Shown: positions 34,530-43,485, counted from the stretch's first letter. The stretch: 64,000 nt of DNA from Cupriavidus nantongensis (GCF_001598055.1 NZ_CP014844.1:744001-808000), one strand, 5' to 3'. The notes: generated by a model not told the origin, from the letters alone. A program made the numbers and translations.

Positions 34530-34560
34530 AAACGGAAGGCTCGTCCTTCCGTTTCTTTTT
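34530..34560 (+). terminator. Intrinsic terminator/attenuator between gltI and gltJ
   Basis: A 10-bp perfect stem (AAACGGAAGG / CCTTCCGTTT, loop CTCGT) is followed by CTTTTT. It lies in the 63-base gap between binding protein and permease genes. Partial read-through would give excess binding protein. Confidence 0.75.
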
Positions 34561-34571
34561 GAGGACGCAAC

Positions 34572-35300
34572 ATGAACTACAACTGGCATTGGGGAGTTTT
34601 CCTCGAACAGGCCGCCCAGAACGAGACTTACCTGGACTGGATGATCTCCGGCCTGAAAGTCACGCTCGCGCTGGGGCTTTCGTCCTGGGTCATTGCCCTG
34701 GTCATCGGCTCGGTGCTCGGCGTGCTGCGCACGGTGCCGAACAAATGGCTGTCGGGCTTTGCCGCCACCTATGTCGAGATTTTCCGCAACATCCCGCTGC
34801 TGGTGCAGCTGTTTATCTGGTACTTCGTCGCGCCCGAGCTGCTGCCCGGCGGCGAGACCATCAAGCAGATGAACCCGTTCGCGCAGCAGTTCCTCGCCGC
34901 CATGCTGTGCCTGGGGACGTTCACCGCCGCGCGGGTCTGCGAGCAGGTGCGTTCGGGCATCAACTCGCTGGCGCGCGGGCAGAAGAACGCCGGCCTGGCG
35001 ATGGGCTTCACGCTGCCGCAGACCTACCGCCACGTACTGCTGCCGATGGCGTTCCGCGTGATCGTGCCGCCGCTGACCTCCGAGTTCCTGAATATCTTCA
35101 AGAACTCGGCGGTGGCGTCGACCATCGGCCTGCTCGAGCTGGCCGCGCAGGGGCGCCAGCTGGTGGACTACACCGCGCGTCCGTATGAATCGTTCATCGC
35201 GGTCACGCTGATGTACGCGCTGATCAACGTCACCGTGATGCTGGTGATGCGCTGGGTCGAGGCCCGCACGCGCGTGCCCGGCTTCATCGGCGGCAAGTAA
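34572..35300 (+). CDS. gltJ: Glutamate/aspartate ABC transporter permease
   Basis: A 242-residue inner-membrane permease of the His/Glu/Gln family with about five hydrophobic helices. It contains the conserved FRNIPLLVQLFIWYF segment, and the EAA loop is seen as GLAMGFTLPQTYRHVLLP. It starts directly after the attenuator, with GAGGACG as the ribosome site, and is followed by the second permease after 9 bases. Confidence 0.9.
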   Translation: MNYNWHWGVFLEQAAQNETYLDWMISGLKVTLALGLSSWVIALVIGSVLGVLRTVPNKWLSGFAATYVEIFRNIPLLVQLFIWYFVAPELLPGGETIKQMNPFAQQFLAAMLCLGTFTAARVCEQVRSGINSLARGQKNAGLAMGFTLPQTYRHVLLPMAFRVIVPPLTSEFLNIFKNSAVASTIGLLELAAQGRQLVDYTARPYESFIAVTLMYALINVTVMLVMRWVEARTRVPGFIGGK

Positions 35301-35309
35301 GGGGGCGCC

Positions 35310-35993
35310 ATGGCTTATTCCTTCGATTTCACCTCGATCAACCCGGCCACGCTGCATGTGCTGGGCGAGGGCATGATGGTTTCGCTGAAGATCACTGCCA
35401 CCGCGGTGGTGGTCGGCATCATCTGGGGCACCATCCTGGCGATGATGCGGCTGTCGTCGTTCCGGCTGCTGAACTGGTTCGCGCAGGGGTACGTGACCAT
35501 CTTCCGCTCGATCCCGCTGGTGATGGTGCTGTTGTGGTTCTTCCTGATCATCCCGCAGGTATTGCAGGGCATCTTCAACCTGTCGCCGGCGACCGACCTG
35601 CGCATGACCTCGGCGCTGGTGGCGTTCGCGCTGTTCGAGGCGGCGTACTACTCCGAGATCATCCGGGCGGGGATCCAGAGCGTGTCGCGCGGGCAGATGT
35701 ATGCCGCGCAGGCGCTGGGCATGACCTACGGGCAGTCGATGCGGCTGGTGATCCTGCCGCAGGCGTTCCGCAACATGGTGCCGCTGCTGCTGACCCAGGG
35801 CATCATCCTGTTCCAGGATACGTCGCTGGTGTACGTGAGCGCGCTGGCGGACTTCTTCGGCCAGGCCTACGGCATCGGCGAGCGTGATGGCCGCATCGTC
35901 GAGATGCTGCTGTTCGCCGGGCTGGTGTACTTCATTATTTGTTTCTCCGCTTCGCTGCTGGTCAAGCGTTATCAGAAAAAGGTGGCTGTATGA
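35310..35993 (+). CDS. gltK: Glutamate/aspartate ABC transporter permease, second subunit
   Basis: A 227-residue permease of the same family, with the segment [16 protein letters not shown] and the EAA loop [21 protein letters not shown]. It pairs with GltJ to form the membrane channel. Its stop overlaps the ATPase start as ATGA (35990-35993), indicating tight coupling. Confidence 0.9.
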   Translation: MAYSFDFTSINPATLHVLGEGMMVSLKITATAVVVGIIWGTILAMMRLSSFRLLNWFAQGYVTIFRSIPLVMVLLWFFLIIPQVLQGIFNLSPATDLRMTSALVAFALFEAAYYSEIIRAGIQSVSRGQMYAAQALGMTYGQSMRLVILPQAFRNMVPLLLTQGIILFQDTSLVYVSALADFFGQAYGIGERDGRIVEMLLFAGLVYFIICFSASLLVKRYQKKVAV

Positions 35994-36724
35994 TCGAAAT
36001 TAATAACGTTTCCAAGTGGTACGGCTCGTTCCAGGTGCTGACCGACTGCACCACCAAGGTTGCCAAGGGTGAAGTGGTGGTGGTGTGCGGACCCTCGGGT
36101 TCGGGCAAATCCACGCTGATCAAGACCGTCAATGCGCTCGAGCCGTTCCAGAAGGGCGACATCCTGGTCGACGGCACCTCGGTGGGCAATCCCAAGACCA
36201 ACCTGCCCAAGCTGCGCTCGCGCGTCGGCATGGTGTTCCAGAACTTCGAGCTGTTCCCGCACCTGTCGATCACCGAGAACCTGACCATTGCGCAGATGAA
36301 GGTGCTGGGCCGCTCCAAGGACGAGGCCATGGCCAAGGGCATGAAATACCTGGAGCGCGTGGGGCTGAAGAGCCAGGCCGACAAGTACCCCGGCCAGCTG
36401 TCGGGCGGCCAGCAGCAGCGCGTGGCGATCGCGCGCGCGCTGTCGATGGACCCGATCTGCATGCTGTTCGACGAGCCCACCTCGGCGCTGGACCCGGAGA
36501 TGGTCAACGAAGTGCTGGACGTGATGGTGCAGCTGGCGCAGGAAGGCATGACCATGATGTGCGTGACCCACGAGATGGGCTTCGCGCGCAAGGTCGCCAA
36601 CCGCGTGATCTTCATGGACCAGGGCAAGATCGTCGAGGACGCCGACAAGGAAGAGTTCTTCGGCAATATCGACGCGCGTTCGGAGCGCGCGCGCCAGTTC
36701 CTGTCGAAGATCCTGCATCACTGA
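35990..36724 (+). CDS. gltL: Glutamate/aspartate ABC transporter ATP-binding protein
   Basis: A 244-residue ATPase powering the importer. Walker [10 protein letters not shown] is at residues 34-42, signature LSGGQQQR near 136, Walker [12 protein letters not shown] near 158 and the H-loop [10 protein letters not shown]. It is the last gene of the operon and is closed by a strong bidirectional terminator. Confidence 0.92.
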   Translation: MIEINNVSKWYGSFQVLTDCTTKVAKGEVVVVCGPSGSGKSTLIKTVNALEPFQKGDILVDGTSVGNPKTNLPKLRSRVGMVFQNFELFPHLSITENLTIAQMKVLGRSKDEAMAKGMKYLERVGLKSQADKYPGQLSGGQQQRVAIARALSMDPICMLFDEPTSALDPEMVNEVLDVMVQLAQEGMTMMCVTHEMGFARKVANRVIFMDQGKIVEDADKEEFFGNIDARSERARQFLSKILHH

Positions 36725-36743
36725 GCGGACTTTCGAACCATGG

Positions 36744-36774
36744 AAAAAAGGGACGCCGCGGCGTCCCTTTTTTC
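36744..36774. terminator. Bidirectional intrinsic terminator
   Basis: A-tract, 8-bp GC stem (GGGACGCC / GGCGTCCC), U-tract: AAAAAA precedes and TTTTTT follows the stem. It serves both the importer operon and the convergent amidotransferase gene. Confidence 0.88.
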
Positions 36775-36790
36775 TTTGCGCCGGAAGCGC

Positions 36791-37621
36791 TCAGGTACAG
36801 GCCGTATTGGCCGCGTTCTTGGCTTGCACTTCGGGCGGGATCGGCACGGTCAGCGTCATGGTCGGGCGCCCGTGCTCGAACATGATCAGCTCGCCCGGGG
36901 CGAACTGGGTCCAGGTCTCGTTGTCGGTCAGCGGCGCGGTGGCGATCACGGCGACGCGGTCGTCGGGCGTGGTGACCTGCGCGAAGTCGATCGACAGGTC
37001 GGCGTCGATCAGGTGCGCGGTCGAGAACGGCCATTGCCGCACGATGTAGTAGAGGCGGGTCGAGCAGTGCGCGAACAGCGCCTGCCCGTTGCACAGCAGG
37101 TAGTTGAACACGCCGTGCAGCGTGATCTCGCGGGTGATGTCGGCCAGCGCGTGGCCGAGTTCGTTCAGCGGCGGCTGCGAGCCCGGGAAGCGCTTGCGCA
37201 GCCCCTGCATCAGCGTGCAGAAGGCCAGTTCGCTGTCGGTGTCGCCCACCGGCTGGTAGACGCCGGACAGGAACGGGGTGAAGCCGTGCAGGTCGCCGTT
37301 GTGGGCGAAGATCCAGTGCCGGCCCCACAGCTCGCGCATGAAGGGGTGGCAGTTCTCCAGCAGCACGGTGCCCTGCGTGGCCTTGCGGATATGCGAGATG
37401 ACGTTCTTGGACTTGATCGGATAGCGCTTGATCAGGTCGGCCACCGGCGAGGTGCCGGCGGACTGGTTGTCGATGAACAGGCGGCAGGCCTTGTCTTCGA
37501 AGAAGGCGACACCGAAGCCGTCGGCGTGGTGGTCGGTCAGGCCTCCGCGCGCGGCAAAGCCGGTGAAGGAGAACGTCACGTCGGTCGGCGTGGCGCAGTT
37601 CATGCCTAGCAGCTGGCACAT
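36791..37621 (-). CDS. Class II glutamine amidotransferase (YafJ-like)
   Basis: A 276-residue N-terminal-nucleophile hydrolase. Cys2 directly after the initiator Met is the catalytic residue, and family motifs HIRKATQG, FAHNGD and DTDSELAF follow. Stand-alone proteins of this type hydrolyse glutamine or a gamma-glutamyl bond; the acceptor pathway is unknown. It is convergent with the glutamate importer and divergent from the tartrate dehydrogenase gene. The proximity to glutamate genes may be coincidence. Confidence 0.87.
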   Translation of the reverse strand: MCQLLGMNCATPTDVTFSFTGFAARGGLTDHHADGFGVAFFEDKACRLFIDNQSAGTSPVADLIKRYPIKSKNVISHIRKATQGTVLLENCHPFMRELWGRHWIFAHNGDLHGFTPFLSGVYQPVGDTDSELAFCTLMQGLRKRFPGSQPPLNELGHALADITREITLHGVFNYLLCNGQALFAHCSTRLYYIVRQWPFSTAHLIDADLSIDFAQVTTPDDRVAVIATAPLTDNETWTQFAPGELIMFEHGRPTMTLTVPIPPEVQAKNAANTACT

Positions 37622-37777
37622 GTCGGGGCACCGGTCGGCAGGGGGCTGCCGCTTTGCAATAGAATGCAGGCATTATCCCGCGCGCCCGCGCCGCTGCCAA
37701 GCAAGCGCGGACGCTCCCCCGCGGTGCCAATGACGCCAGCCATGGCGCCACCATACCTGCTAGCAATCCCGAGAACG

Positions 37778-38851
37778 ATGAGCCAATACAAGATTGCCGT
37801 AATTCCCGGAGACGGAATCGGCACGGAAGTCATGCCCGAGGGCATCCGCGTGATGGACGCCGCGGCGCGCCGCTTCGGCATCGACTTCCAGTGGGATCAC
37901 TTCGATTTTTCCAGCTGCGACTACTACGCCCGCCATGGCAAGATGCTGCCGGACGACTGGTTCGACACGCTGGTCAAGTACGACGCCATCTATTTCGGCG
38001 CGGTCGGCTGGCCGGACACGGTGCCCGACCATGTCTCGCTGTGGGGCTCGCTGCTGCAGTTCCGCCGCTCGTTCGACCAGTACGTCAACCTGCGCCCGGT
38101 GCGGCTGATGCCCGGCATCCGCAGCCCGCTCGCCGGCCGCCAGCCAGGCGACATCGATTTCTACGTGGTGCGCGAGAACACCGAGGGCGAATACTCCAGC
38201 ATCGGCGGCCGCATGTTCCCCGGCACCGAGCGCGAGATCGTGGTGCAGGAAACGGTGATGAGCCGCACCGGCGTCGACCGCATCCTGAAGTTCGCCTTTG
38301 AGCTGGCCCAGAAGCGTCCGAAAAAGCACCTGACCTCGGCGACCAAGTCGAACGGCATCTCGATCACCATGCCGTACTGGGACGAGCGGGTCGAGGCAAT
38401 GGCGGCGCATTACCCCGGCATCAAGGTCGACAAGTACCACATCGACATCCTGACCGCGCATTTCGTCCAGCATCCGGACTGGTTCGACGTGGTGGTGGCG
38501 AGCAACCTGTTCGGCGACATCCTGTCCGACCTGGGCCCGGCCTGCACCGGCACCATCGGCATCGCGCCGTCGGGCAATATCAATCCGGACCGCACCTTCC
38601 CCAGCCTGTTCGAGCCGGTGCACGGCTCGGCCCCGGATATCGCCGGGCGCGGCGTGGCCAACCCGATCGGGCAGATCTGGTGCGGCGCCATGATGCTGGA
38701 GCACCTGGGCCATGACGAGGCCGGCGCCGCCGTGCTGGGCGCGATCGAGCAGGTGCTGGCCGCCGGGCCGGAGCACGCGCCGCTGACACGCGACATCGGC
38801 GGCAAGGCCGGTACCGCCGACCTGGGCCGCGCCATCGCGGAGGCGCTGTGA
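37778..38851 (+). CDS. Tartrate/D-malate dehydrogenase (isopropylmalate dehydrogenase family)
   Basis: A 357-residue NAD- and metal-dependent oxidative decarboxylase. Motifs: IPGDGIGTEV near the N terminus, RENTEGEYSSIGG, the metal site SNLFGDILSD and the NAD-binding GSAPDIAGRGVANP. Features fit TtuC/DmlA-type enzymes acting on tartrate or D-malate rather than LeuB. The downstream gene is a glycerate 2-kinase that overlaps by four bases, which supports a tartrate to glycerate route. The ATG at 37778 is the family start; upstream codons lie in the promoter region. Confidence 0.88.
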   Translation: MSQYKIAVIPGDGIGTEVMPEGIRVMDAAARRFGIDFQWDHFDFSSCDYYARHGKMLPDDWFDTLVKYDAIYFGAVGWPDTVPDHVSLWGSLLQFRRSFDQYVNLRPVRLMPGIRSPLAGRQPGDIDFYVVRENTEGEYSSIGGRMFPGTEREIVVQETVMSRTGVDRILKFAFELAQKRPKKHLTSATKSNGISITMPYWDERVEAMAAHYPGIKVDKYHIDILTAHFVQHPDWFDVVVASNLFGDILSDLGPACTGTIGIAPSGNINPDRTFPSLFEPVHGSAPDIAGRGVANPIGQIWCGAMMLEHLGHDEAGAAVLGAIEQVLAAGPEHAPLTRDIGGKAGTADLGRAIAEAL

Positions 38852-40155
38852 GCGCCGGCTTCGCGGGGGACGCCCGCGCACTGCTGATCGAGACCTTCCA
38901 CGCCGCGGTGGCGGCGGCCGACCCGCTGCAGATCGTCGCGCGGCACCTGCCGCCGCCGCACGCCGGCGGCCGCACGCTGGTGGTGGGCGCGGGCAAGGCC
39001 GCGGCGTCGATGGCCGCGGCGGTCGAGCGCGCCTACGCCGGCAAGGCCACGCTGGAAGGACTGGTGGTCACGCGCTACGCGCACGGCATGCCGACCGACC
39101 ATATCCGCGTGATCGAGGCCGGCCATCCGGTGCCCGACGAGTCGGGCGAGCAGGCCGCGGCCGAGATCCTGGCCGCGGTGCAGTCGCTGACGCCGCAGGA
39201 CCGGCTGCTGGTGCTGGTCTCGGGCGGCGGCTCGAGCCTGCTGTCGCTGCCGGCCAAGGGCATTCCGATGGCCGACCTGAAGGCGACCACGCGGGAATTG
39301 CTGCGCTGTGGCGCGCCGATCACCGACATGAACATCGTGCGCAAGCATATCTCGCGCATCCAGGGCGGCCGGCTGGCGCAGGCCAGCCAGGCGCCGGTGA
39401 CCACGCTGATCGTCTCGGACGTGGCCGGCGACGATCCCAGCGCGATTGCCTCGGGCCCGACCGTGGCCGACCCGAGCACGTTCGAGGACGCACTGCAGAT
39501 CCTGCGCCGCTATGGGGCCGAGGTGCCTGCCAGCGTGCAGTCGCACCTGGAGCGCGGCGCGCGCGGCGAGGTGGCGGAGACGCCCAAGCCCGGCGATCCC
39601 TTGTTCGACCGCGTCGACAACATTATGATCGCGACCGCGCACGGCAGCCTCGAGGCCGCCGCCGCGCTGTTCCGCCAGCGCGGCATCACGCCGGTTGTGC
39701 TGGGCGACACGGTCACCGGCGAGGCGCGCGAGGTGGCCCGCGTCTATGCCGCGCTGGTGCGCGAGATTCGCGCGTACAATGCGCCGTTCGCCACGCCCGT
39801 GGCGCTGATTTCCGGAGGTGAGTGCACGGTCACTTTGCCCGCCGGCGGCGGCGCCAGCAAGGCGCGCGGCGGGCGCTGCTCGGAGTTCCTGCTGTCGCTG
39901 GCGGTCGAACTGGCAGGCATGCCCGATGTGTATGCGATCGCCGCCGACACCGACGGTATCGACGGCTCGGAAGACAACGCCGGCGCGCTGGCCGACCCGA
40001 CCACGCTGGCGCGCGCCGAGGCCGCCGGCATGCCGGGCCAGCGCCAGCTGGACGCCCACGACGCCTGGGGCCTGTTCGATGCGATCGGCGACCTGGTGGT
40101 CACCGGCCCCACGCGCACCAACGTCAACGACTACCGCGCCATCCTGATTCTCTGA
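38848..40155 (+). CDS. ttuD: Glycerate 2-kinase (MOFRL family, TtuD-like)
   Basis: A 435-residue kinase making 2-phosphoglycerate from glycerate. The N-terminal GARTK-type domain includes [12 protein letters not shown] and [15 protein letters not shown]. The C-terminal MOFRL domain includes [12 protein letters not shown] and [16 protein letters not shown]. The gene starts with GTG, overlapping the dehydrogenase stop as GTGA (38848-38851). Together the pair forms a tartrate/hydroxypyruvate catabolic operon. Older annotations call this family hydroxypyruvate reductase. Confidence 0.87.
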   Translation: MSAGFAGDARALLIETFHAAVAAADPLQIVARHLPPPHAGGRTLVVGAGKAAASMAAAVERAYAGKATLEGLVVTRYAHGMPTDHIRVIEAGHPVPDESGEQAAAEILAAVQSLTPQDRLLVLVSGGGSSLLSLPAKGIPMADLKATTRELLRCGAPITDMNIVRKHISRIQGGRLAQASQAPVTTLIVSDVAGDDPSAIASGPTVADPSTFEDALQILRRYGAEVPASVQSHLERGARGEVAETPKPGDPLFDRVDNIMIATAHGSLEAAAALFRQRGITPVVLGDTVTGEAREVARVYAALVREIRAYNAPFATPVALISGGECTVTLPAGGGASKARGGRCSEFLLSLAVELAGMPDVYAIAADTDGIDGSEDNAGALADPTTLARAEAAGMPGQRQLDAHDAWGLFDAIGDLVVTGPTRTNVNDYRAILIL

Positions 40156-40201
40156 TTTCGACGAACGCCGGCCGCCGCCCGCGGCCGGCCCCAAGCTAGC
40201 C

Positions 40202-41236
40202 ATGACCCAGAAGCTCACCATCACCCGCCCGGACGACTGGCACCTGCACCTGCGCGACGGCGCGGCGCTGGCCGCCGTGCTGCCCGACACCGCCCGCCAG
40301 TTCGCCCGCGCCATCGTCATGCCCAACCTGAAGCCGCCGGTGACCACGGTGGCGCAGGCGCAGGCGTATCGCGCCCGCATCCTGGCGGCGCTGCCGGCCG
40401 GCATGCAGTTCGAGCCGCTGATGACGCTGTACCTGACGGACAACACCAGCCCCGAGGAAATCGCCGCGGCCAAGGCCAGCGGCTTCGTGCACGGCGTCAA
40501 GCTGTACCCGGCCGGCGCCACCACCAACAGCGACGCCGGCGTGACCGATATCCGCCGCTGCTATCCCGCGCTGGAAGCGATGCAGCGCGAAGGCCTGCCG
40601 CTGCTGGTGCACGGCGAAGTGACCGACCCGGCCATCGACATCTTCGACCGCGAGGCCGTGTTCATCGAGCAGGTGATGACGCCGCTGCGCCGCGACATGC
40701 CCGAGCTGAAGGTGGTGTTCGAGCACATCACCACCAAGGATGCGGCACAGTACGTGCGCGACGCGAGCGGCCCGGTCGGCGCCACCATCACTGCGCACCA
40801 CCTGCTCTACAACCGCAACGCCATCTTCACCGGTGGCATCCGCCCGCACTACTACTGCCTGCCGGTGCTCAAGCGCGAAACCCACCGCGAGGCGCTGGTG
40901 GCCGCCGCCACCTCGGGCAGCGAGCGCTTCTTCCTGGGCACCGACAGCGCGCCGCACGCGCGCGGCCTGAAGGAACATGCCTGCGGCTGCGCCGGCTGCT
41001 ATACCGCGCTGCATGCGATGGAGCTGTATGCCGAAGCCTTCGACGCCGCCGGCGCGCTCGACAAGCTGGAAGCCTTCGCCAGCTTCAATGGCCCGGCTTT
41101 CTACGGCCTGCCGCGCAACGCCGGCACGCTGACGCTGGAGCGCGAGGACTGGGAACTGCCGGCCGAGCTGCCCTACGGCGATACCACGCTGGTGCCGCTG
41201 CGCGGCGGCGAGACGCTGCGCTGGAAGGCACGCTGA
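40202..41236 (+). CDS. pyrC: Dihydroorotase (class II)
   Basis: A 344-residue zinc amidohydrolase of pyrimidine synthesis that cyclises carbamoyl aspartate. Metal ligands include H14 and H16 (WHLHLRDG), the carboxylated K100 in [10 protein letters not shown]137 in LVHGEV, the His in FEHITTKDA and the Asp in LGTDSAPH. Length and motifs match E. coli PyrC, not the multifunctional type. The DUF3025 gene begins 4 bases after its stop, so both are probably co-transcribed. Confidence 0.95.
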   Translation: MTQKLTITRPDDWHLHLRDGAALAAVLPDTARQFARAIVMPNLKPPVTTVAQAQAYRARILAALPAGMQFEPLMTLYLTDNTSPEEIAAAKASGFVHGVKLYPAGATTNSDAGVTDIRRCYPALEAMQREGLPLLVHGEVTDPAIDIFDREAVFIEQVMTPLRRDMPELKVVFEHITTKDAAQYVRDASGPVGATITAHHLLYNRNAIFTGGIRPHYYCLPVLKRETHREALVAAATSGSERFFLGTDSAPHARGLKEHACGCAGCYTALHAMELYAEAFDAAGALDKLEAFASFNGPAFYGLPRNAGTLTLEREDWELPAELPYGDTTLVPLRGGETLRWKAR

Positions 41237-41240
41237 AGCC

Positions 41241-42167
41241 TTGCGCACGCAGCAGACCGCGGCCGGCGAGCCCTTCGCCGCCGCGCTGGCCGGGATCGAC
41301 TGGTCCCGGCCGTGGTTCCGCCCTTTTGCCACGCACGGCGCCGCGCTGGCGGCGGCAGTGCAGGGCGGTGCGGACCTGCGCAGCGCGCTCGATGCCCGCG
41401 CCGCGTCGCTGGACCTGCGCAATGCGCGCGGGCTGCCGCTGCGCTTCATCGCCCAGCACGCCTTGCCGCACGGCAGCGCCTATGAAGCGCATATCGACGC
41501 CACCGGCGCGGTCCCTACCCGCGACAATCTCCACGATTTCTTCAACGCGCTGGTCTGGCTGCATTTCCCGCAGACCAAGCGCGTGCTGAACCAGATCCAG
41601 GCCGAGGTCATCGCCCGCGAGGGCGTACAGACCACGCGCGGTGGCGTGCGCGATGCGGCGACGCTGTTCGACGAGAACGCGGTGCTGTTCCTCAGCAACG
41701 ACGACGGCATGACCGCTGCGCTTAGGGGGTTTGCGTGGGGGCGGCTGTTCGTCGAGGGTCGCGCCCGATGGGAGAGCGACTGCGCGGTGGTGCCGTTCGG
41801 CCACGCCCTGCTCGAAAAGCTGGTGCAGCCGTACAAGTCGGTGACGGCGCATGCGTGGACACTGCCGCTCGTGCCCGGCGATCCCGCGCCCGATGCGGTG
41901 CTTGCCAGGTCACTGCAATCCGCCGCCGATGCCGGCGCGTTGCGGGGTGGACGCAGCTTTGCGCCGCTGCCGGTGATGGGCATCCCGGGCTGGTGCGAGG
42001 ACAACGCGGACCCGGACTTCTACGCCGATGCCACCGTATTCCGCCCCGGCCGGCGGCAGCAATCGGTGTTAGACTGCTGGCCGCAAAGCAGGCCAGGCAA
42101 CCGCTGCCTGCACCGCAAGGTGCAGGGGGAGGAAAGTCCGGACTCCACAGGGCAGGGTGTTGGCTAA
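41241..42167 (+). CDS. DUF3025 family protein, 3' end overlapping rnpB
   Basis: A predicted 308-residue protein starting with TTG, four bases after pyrC. Family segments include SLDLRNARGLPLRFI, DNLHDFFNALVWLHFPQTK and the region FAPLPVMGIPGWCEDNADP. The conserved part ends near residue 275; the remaining tail is translated from sequence that is also the 5' domain of RNase P RNA. No earlier in-frame stop exists, so the gene really reads about 85 bases into rnpB on the same strand. Function is unknown. The alternative start is uncertain because no strong ribosome site is seen. Confidence 0.75.
   Translation: MRTQQTAAGEPFAAALAGIDWSRPWFRPFATHGAALAAAVQGGADLRSALDARAASLDLRNARGLPLRFIAQHALPHGSAYEAHIDATGAVPTRDNLHDFFNALVWLHFPQTKRVLNQIQAEVIAREGVQTTRGGVRDAATLFDENAVLFLSNDDGMTAALRGFAWGRLFVEGRARWESDCAVVPFGHALLEKLVQPYKSVTAHAWTLPLVPGDPAPDAVLARSLQSAADAGALRGGRSFAPLPVMGIPGWCEDNADPDFYADATVFRPGRRQQSVLDCWPQSRPGNRCLHRKVQGEESPDSTGQGVG
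42070..42075 (+). promoter_or_regulatory. rnpB: Candidate -10 element of the rnpB promoter
   Basis: TAGACT lies seven bases before the predicted 5' end of RNase P RNA, inside the DUF3025 frame. No good -35 is visible at the usual distance, so the promoter call is tentative. Confidence 0.35.
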
Positions 42168-42427
42168 CAGCCATCCACGGCAACGTGCGGAATAGGGCCA
42201 CAGAGACGAGTCTTGCCGCCGGGTTCGCCCGGCGGCAAGGGTGAAACGCGGTAACCTCCACCTGGAGCAATCCCAAATAGGCAGGCGATGAAGCGGCCCG
42301 CTGAGCCTGCGGGTAGGGAGCTGGAGCCGGCTGGCAACAGCCGGCCTAGAGGAATGGTTGTCACGCGCCGCGCGCCGCAAGGCGGGCGGGGCGCACAGAA
42401 TCCGGCTTATCGGCCTGCTTTGCTTCA
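42083..42427 (+). ncRNA. rnpB: RNase P RNA (bacterial type A)
   Basis: The catalytic RNA that matures tRNA 5' ends. Conserved region I GAGGAAAGTCCG is at 42129-42140 and is followed by GACTCCACAGGGCAGGG. Further conserved parts include GGTAACCTCCACC, GGAGCAATCCCAAATAGG, CCTAGAGGAATGGTTGTCACG and ACAGAATCCGGCTTATCGG. The P1 helix pairs GCAAAGCAGGCC (42083-42094) with GGCCTGCTTTGC (42412-42423). The exact 3' end is set a few bases beyond P1 by analogy with E. coli M1 RNA. Confidence 0.95.
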
Positions 42428-42480
42428 GTCATCGGCACGACCCGGCGCCCGCGCGGCGCACCGGGCCGGCCAAACCTCCA

Positions 42481-42903
42481 TCAGCCTTCGACGATTTCCA
42501 GCGTGTGCGTGATCTCGGCCGTCTTGGCCAGCATGATCGACGCCGAGCAGTACTTCTCGTGCGACAGCTTGATCGCGCGCTCGACCGTGGCGGGGTTGAG
42601 ATTCTTGCCGGTCACCACAAAATGGAAGTTGATGCGGGTGAACACCTTGGGATCTTCGCCGGCGCGTTCGGCCTGCAGCTGCACGCTGCAGCCGGTAACG
42701 TCCTGGCGGCCGCGCTTGAGGATCAGCACCACGTCATAGGCGGTGCAGCCGCCGGTGCCGACCAGCACCATTTCCATGGGCCGCGGGGCCAGGTTGTGGC
42801 CGCCACCTTCAGGGGCGCCGTCCATGGCAACGATATGGCCGCTGCCGGTCTGGGCGACGAAGCTCATGCCGTCGGCGCCCATCCATGTTACTTTGCATTC
42901 CAT
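42481..42903 (-). CDS. OsmC family peroxidase-like protein
   Basis: A 140-residue OsmC/Ohr-fold protein. Family features are the MGADGMSFVAQTGSG opening, the PMEMVLVGTGGCTAYDV segment with the first redox Cys, and the KYCSAS segment with the second Cys. These proteins reduce organic peroxides using thiols. It is transcribed toward rnpB. A possible -10 (TATACT on the minus strand, 42975-42980) lies upstream. The subgroup resembles YhfA, whose substrate is not defined. Confidence 0.87.
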   Translation of the reverse strand: MECKVTWMGADGMSFVAQTGSGHIVAMDGAPEGGGHNLAPRPMEMVLVGTGGCTAYDVVLILKRGRQDVTGCSVQLQAERAGEDPKVFTRINFHFVVTGKNLNPATVERAIKLSHEKYCSASIMLAKTAEITHTLEIVEG

Positions 42904-43128
42904 TTTGTTCGTTCCTGTGCTTTGTTTTGTCGGTTTGCGATCACAAGCGCGTGATCCCGAATCTTGCTTTTCCCAGTATATGGCAAGGTCAAGTTCGGGG
43001 CATCGAAGCCGATAACCTTAGAAAACCTGAGGGTTTCCTCTAGTATGTCGTTGCGATGACACCTTGATCGATTCGTTAAATTATTGATTTTTAAGGAATG
43101 TAGTCCAGGCACGCAGGGGTCTGTAACG
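42904..43128. other. Gene-free spacer upstream of the candidate small RNA
   Basis: This AT-richer spacer holds the 5' region of the OsmC gene and no coding frame I trust. Visible elements are a GATCAC / GTGATC inverted repeat at 42939-42956, a possible minus-strand -10 at 42975-42980 and a small hairpin at 43021-43037. The rest of the gap to rplM is described in the entries that follow. Confidence 0.5.
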
Positions 43129-43163
43129 TTTCGCAATACGAAATCACATTTCGCAGTGCAAAT
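43129..43163 (+). promoter_or_regulatory. Two dyad boxes 20 bp apart, candidate activator sites
   Basis: Box 1, TTTCGCAATACGAAA (43129-43143), is a perfect 5-bp-arm palindrome of the T-N11-A type. Box 2, TTTCGCAGTGCAAA (43149-43162), is a weaker copy in the same orientation. Their 20-bp offset is two helical turns. They are centred near -67 and -47 relative to the predicted start at 43203, the layout expected of a LysR-type activator. The identity of the factor is inferred. Confidence 0.5.
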
Positions 43164-43168
43164 TTCCC

Positions 43169-43196
43169 TTGCATCCGGGCAAACCCTAGGTATAAT
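43169..43196 (+). promoter_or_regulatory. Strong sigma-70 promoter for a small RNA
   Basis: TTGCAT (43169-43174) and a perfect TATAAT (43191-43196) are separated by 16 bases. The predicted transcription start is about 43203. No coding gene starts within the next 400 bases before an intrinsic terminator is reached. Confidence 0.7.
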
Positions 43197-43202
43197 TCCA
43201 AT

Positions 43203-43361
43203 CATTGAACGACGGCGCAGACAGCGCGCCAGAGTGCGAAAGCGAAGCCCCGGCCAAGCCCTCCGCACCGCCCGCAGGTCCCTCCGTCGATCTCCAGGTG
43301 TCTCCTCCACCCTCCTCCTTTGGTGGATTCAAACCCAAGCTCAAACGCTTGGGTTTTTTTT
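43203..43361 (+). ncRNA. Candidate small regulatory RNA with an anti-Shine-Dalgarno hairpin loop
   Basis: A transcript of about 159 bases is defined by the promoter at 43169-43196 and the intrinsic terminator at 43331-43361. Visible helices are CGACGG (43210-43215) with CCGTCG (43284-43289), GTGCG (43234-43238) with CGCAC (43264-43268), and CCACC (43307-43311) with GGTGG (43322-43326). The last helix presents the loop CTCCTCCTTT, complementary to the Shine-Dalgarno sequence. Further CCCTCC motifs are at about 43259 and 43280. No good protein frame fits between promoter and terminator. I recall toxic anti-SD small RNAs in Betaproteobacteria; identity with them is not established. Confidence 0.6.
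43331..43361 (+). terminator. Intrinsic terminator of the candidate small RNA
   Basis: A 10-bp stem (AAACCCAAGC / GCTTGGGTTT, loop TCAAAC) is followed by an uninterrupted U-tract. It lies 261 bases before rplM, which has its own promoter further downstream. Confidence 0.9.
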
Positions 43362-43455
43362 CGCCTGAACAAAGCGCGCCGGACCGGCAAGTGCGGTGGT
43401 CGCCCCGGAACCGCTGCCCATCGGCGTCGATCTTGACGAAAACTTCAGTCTTTGC

Positions 43456-43485
43456 TTGTGCGCTCGCTACGGCCGCCAGTATAAT
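43456..43485 (+). promoter_or_regulatory. Promoter of rplM-rpsI
   Basis: TTGTGC (43456-43461), 18-base spacer, and a perfect TATAAT (43480-43485). It predicts a leader of about 130 bases before rplM. Within it TGCCCG (43503-43508) and CGGGCA (43593-43598) could close a leader fold, possibly for L13 autoregulation. Confidence 0.6.

Noticed and set aside
43203..43361. The small RNA as 6S RNA or tmRNA
   Set aside because: It has no tRNA-like end or tag frame for tmRNA, and no long near-continuous duplex with a central bubble as in 6S RNA.
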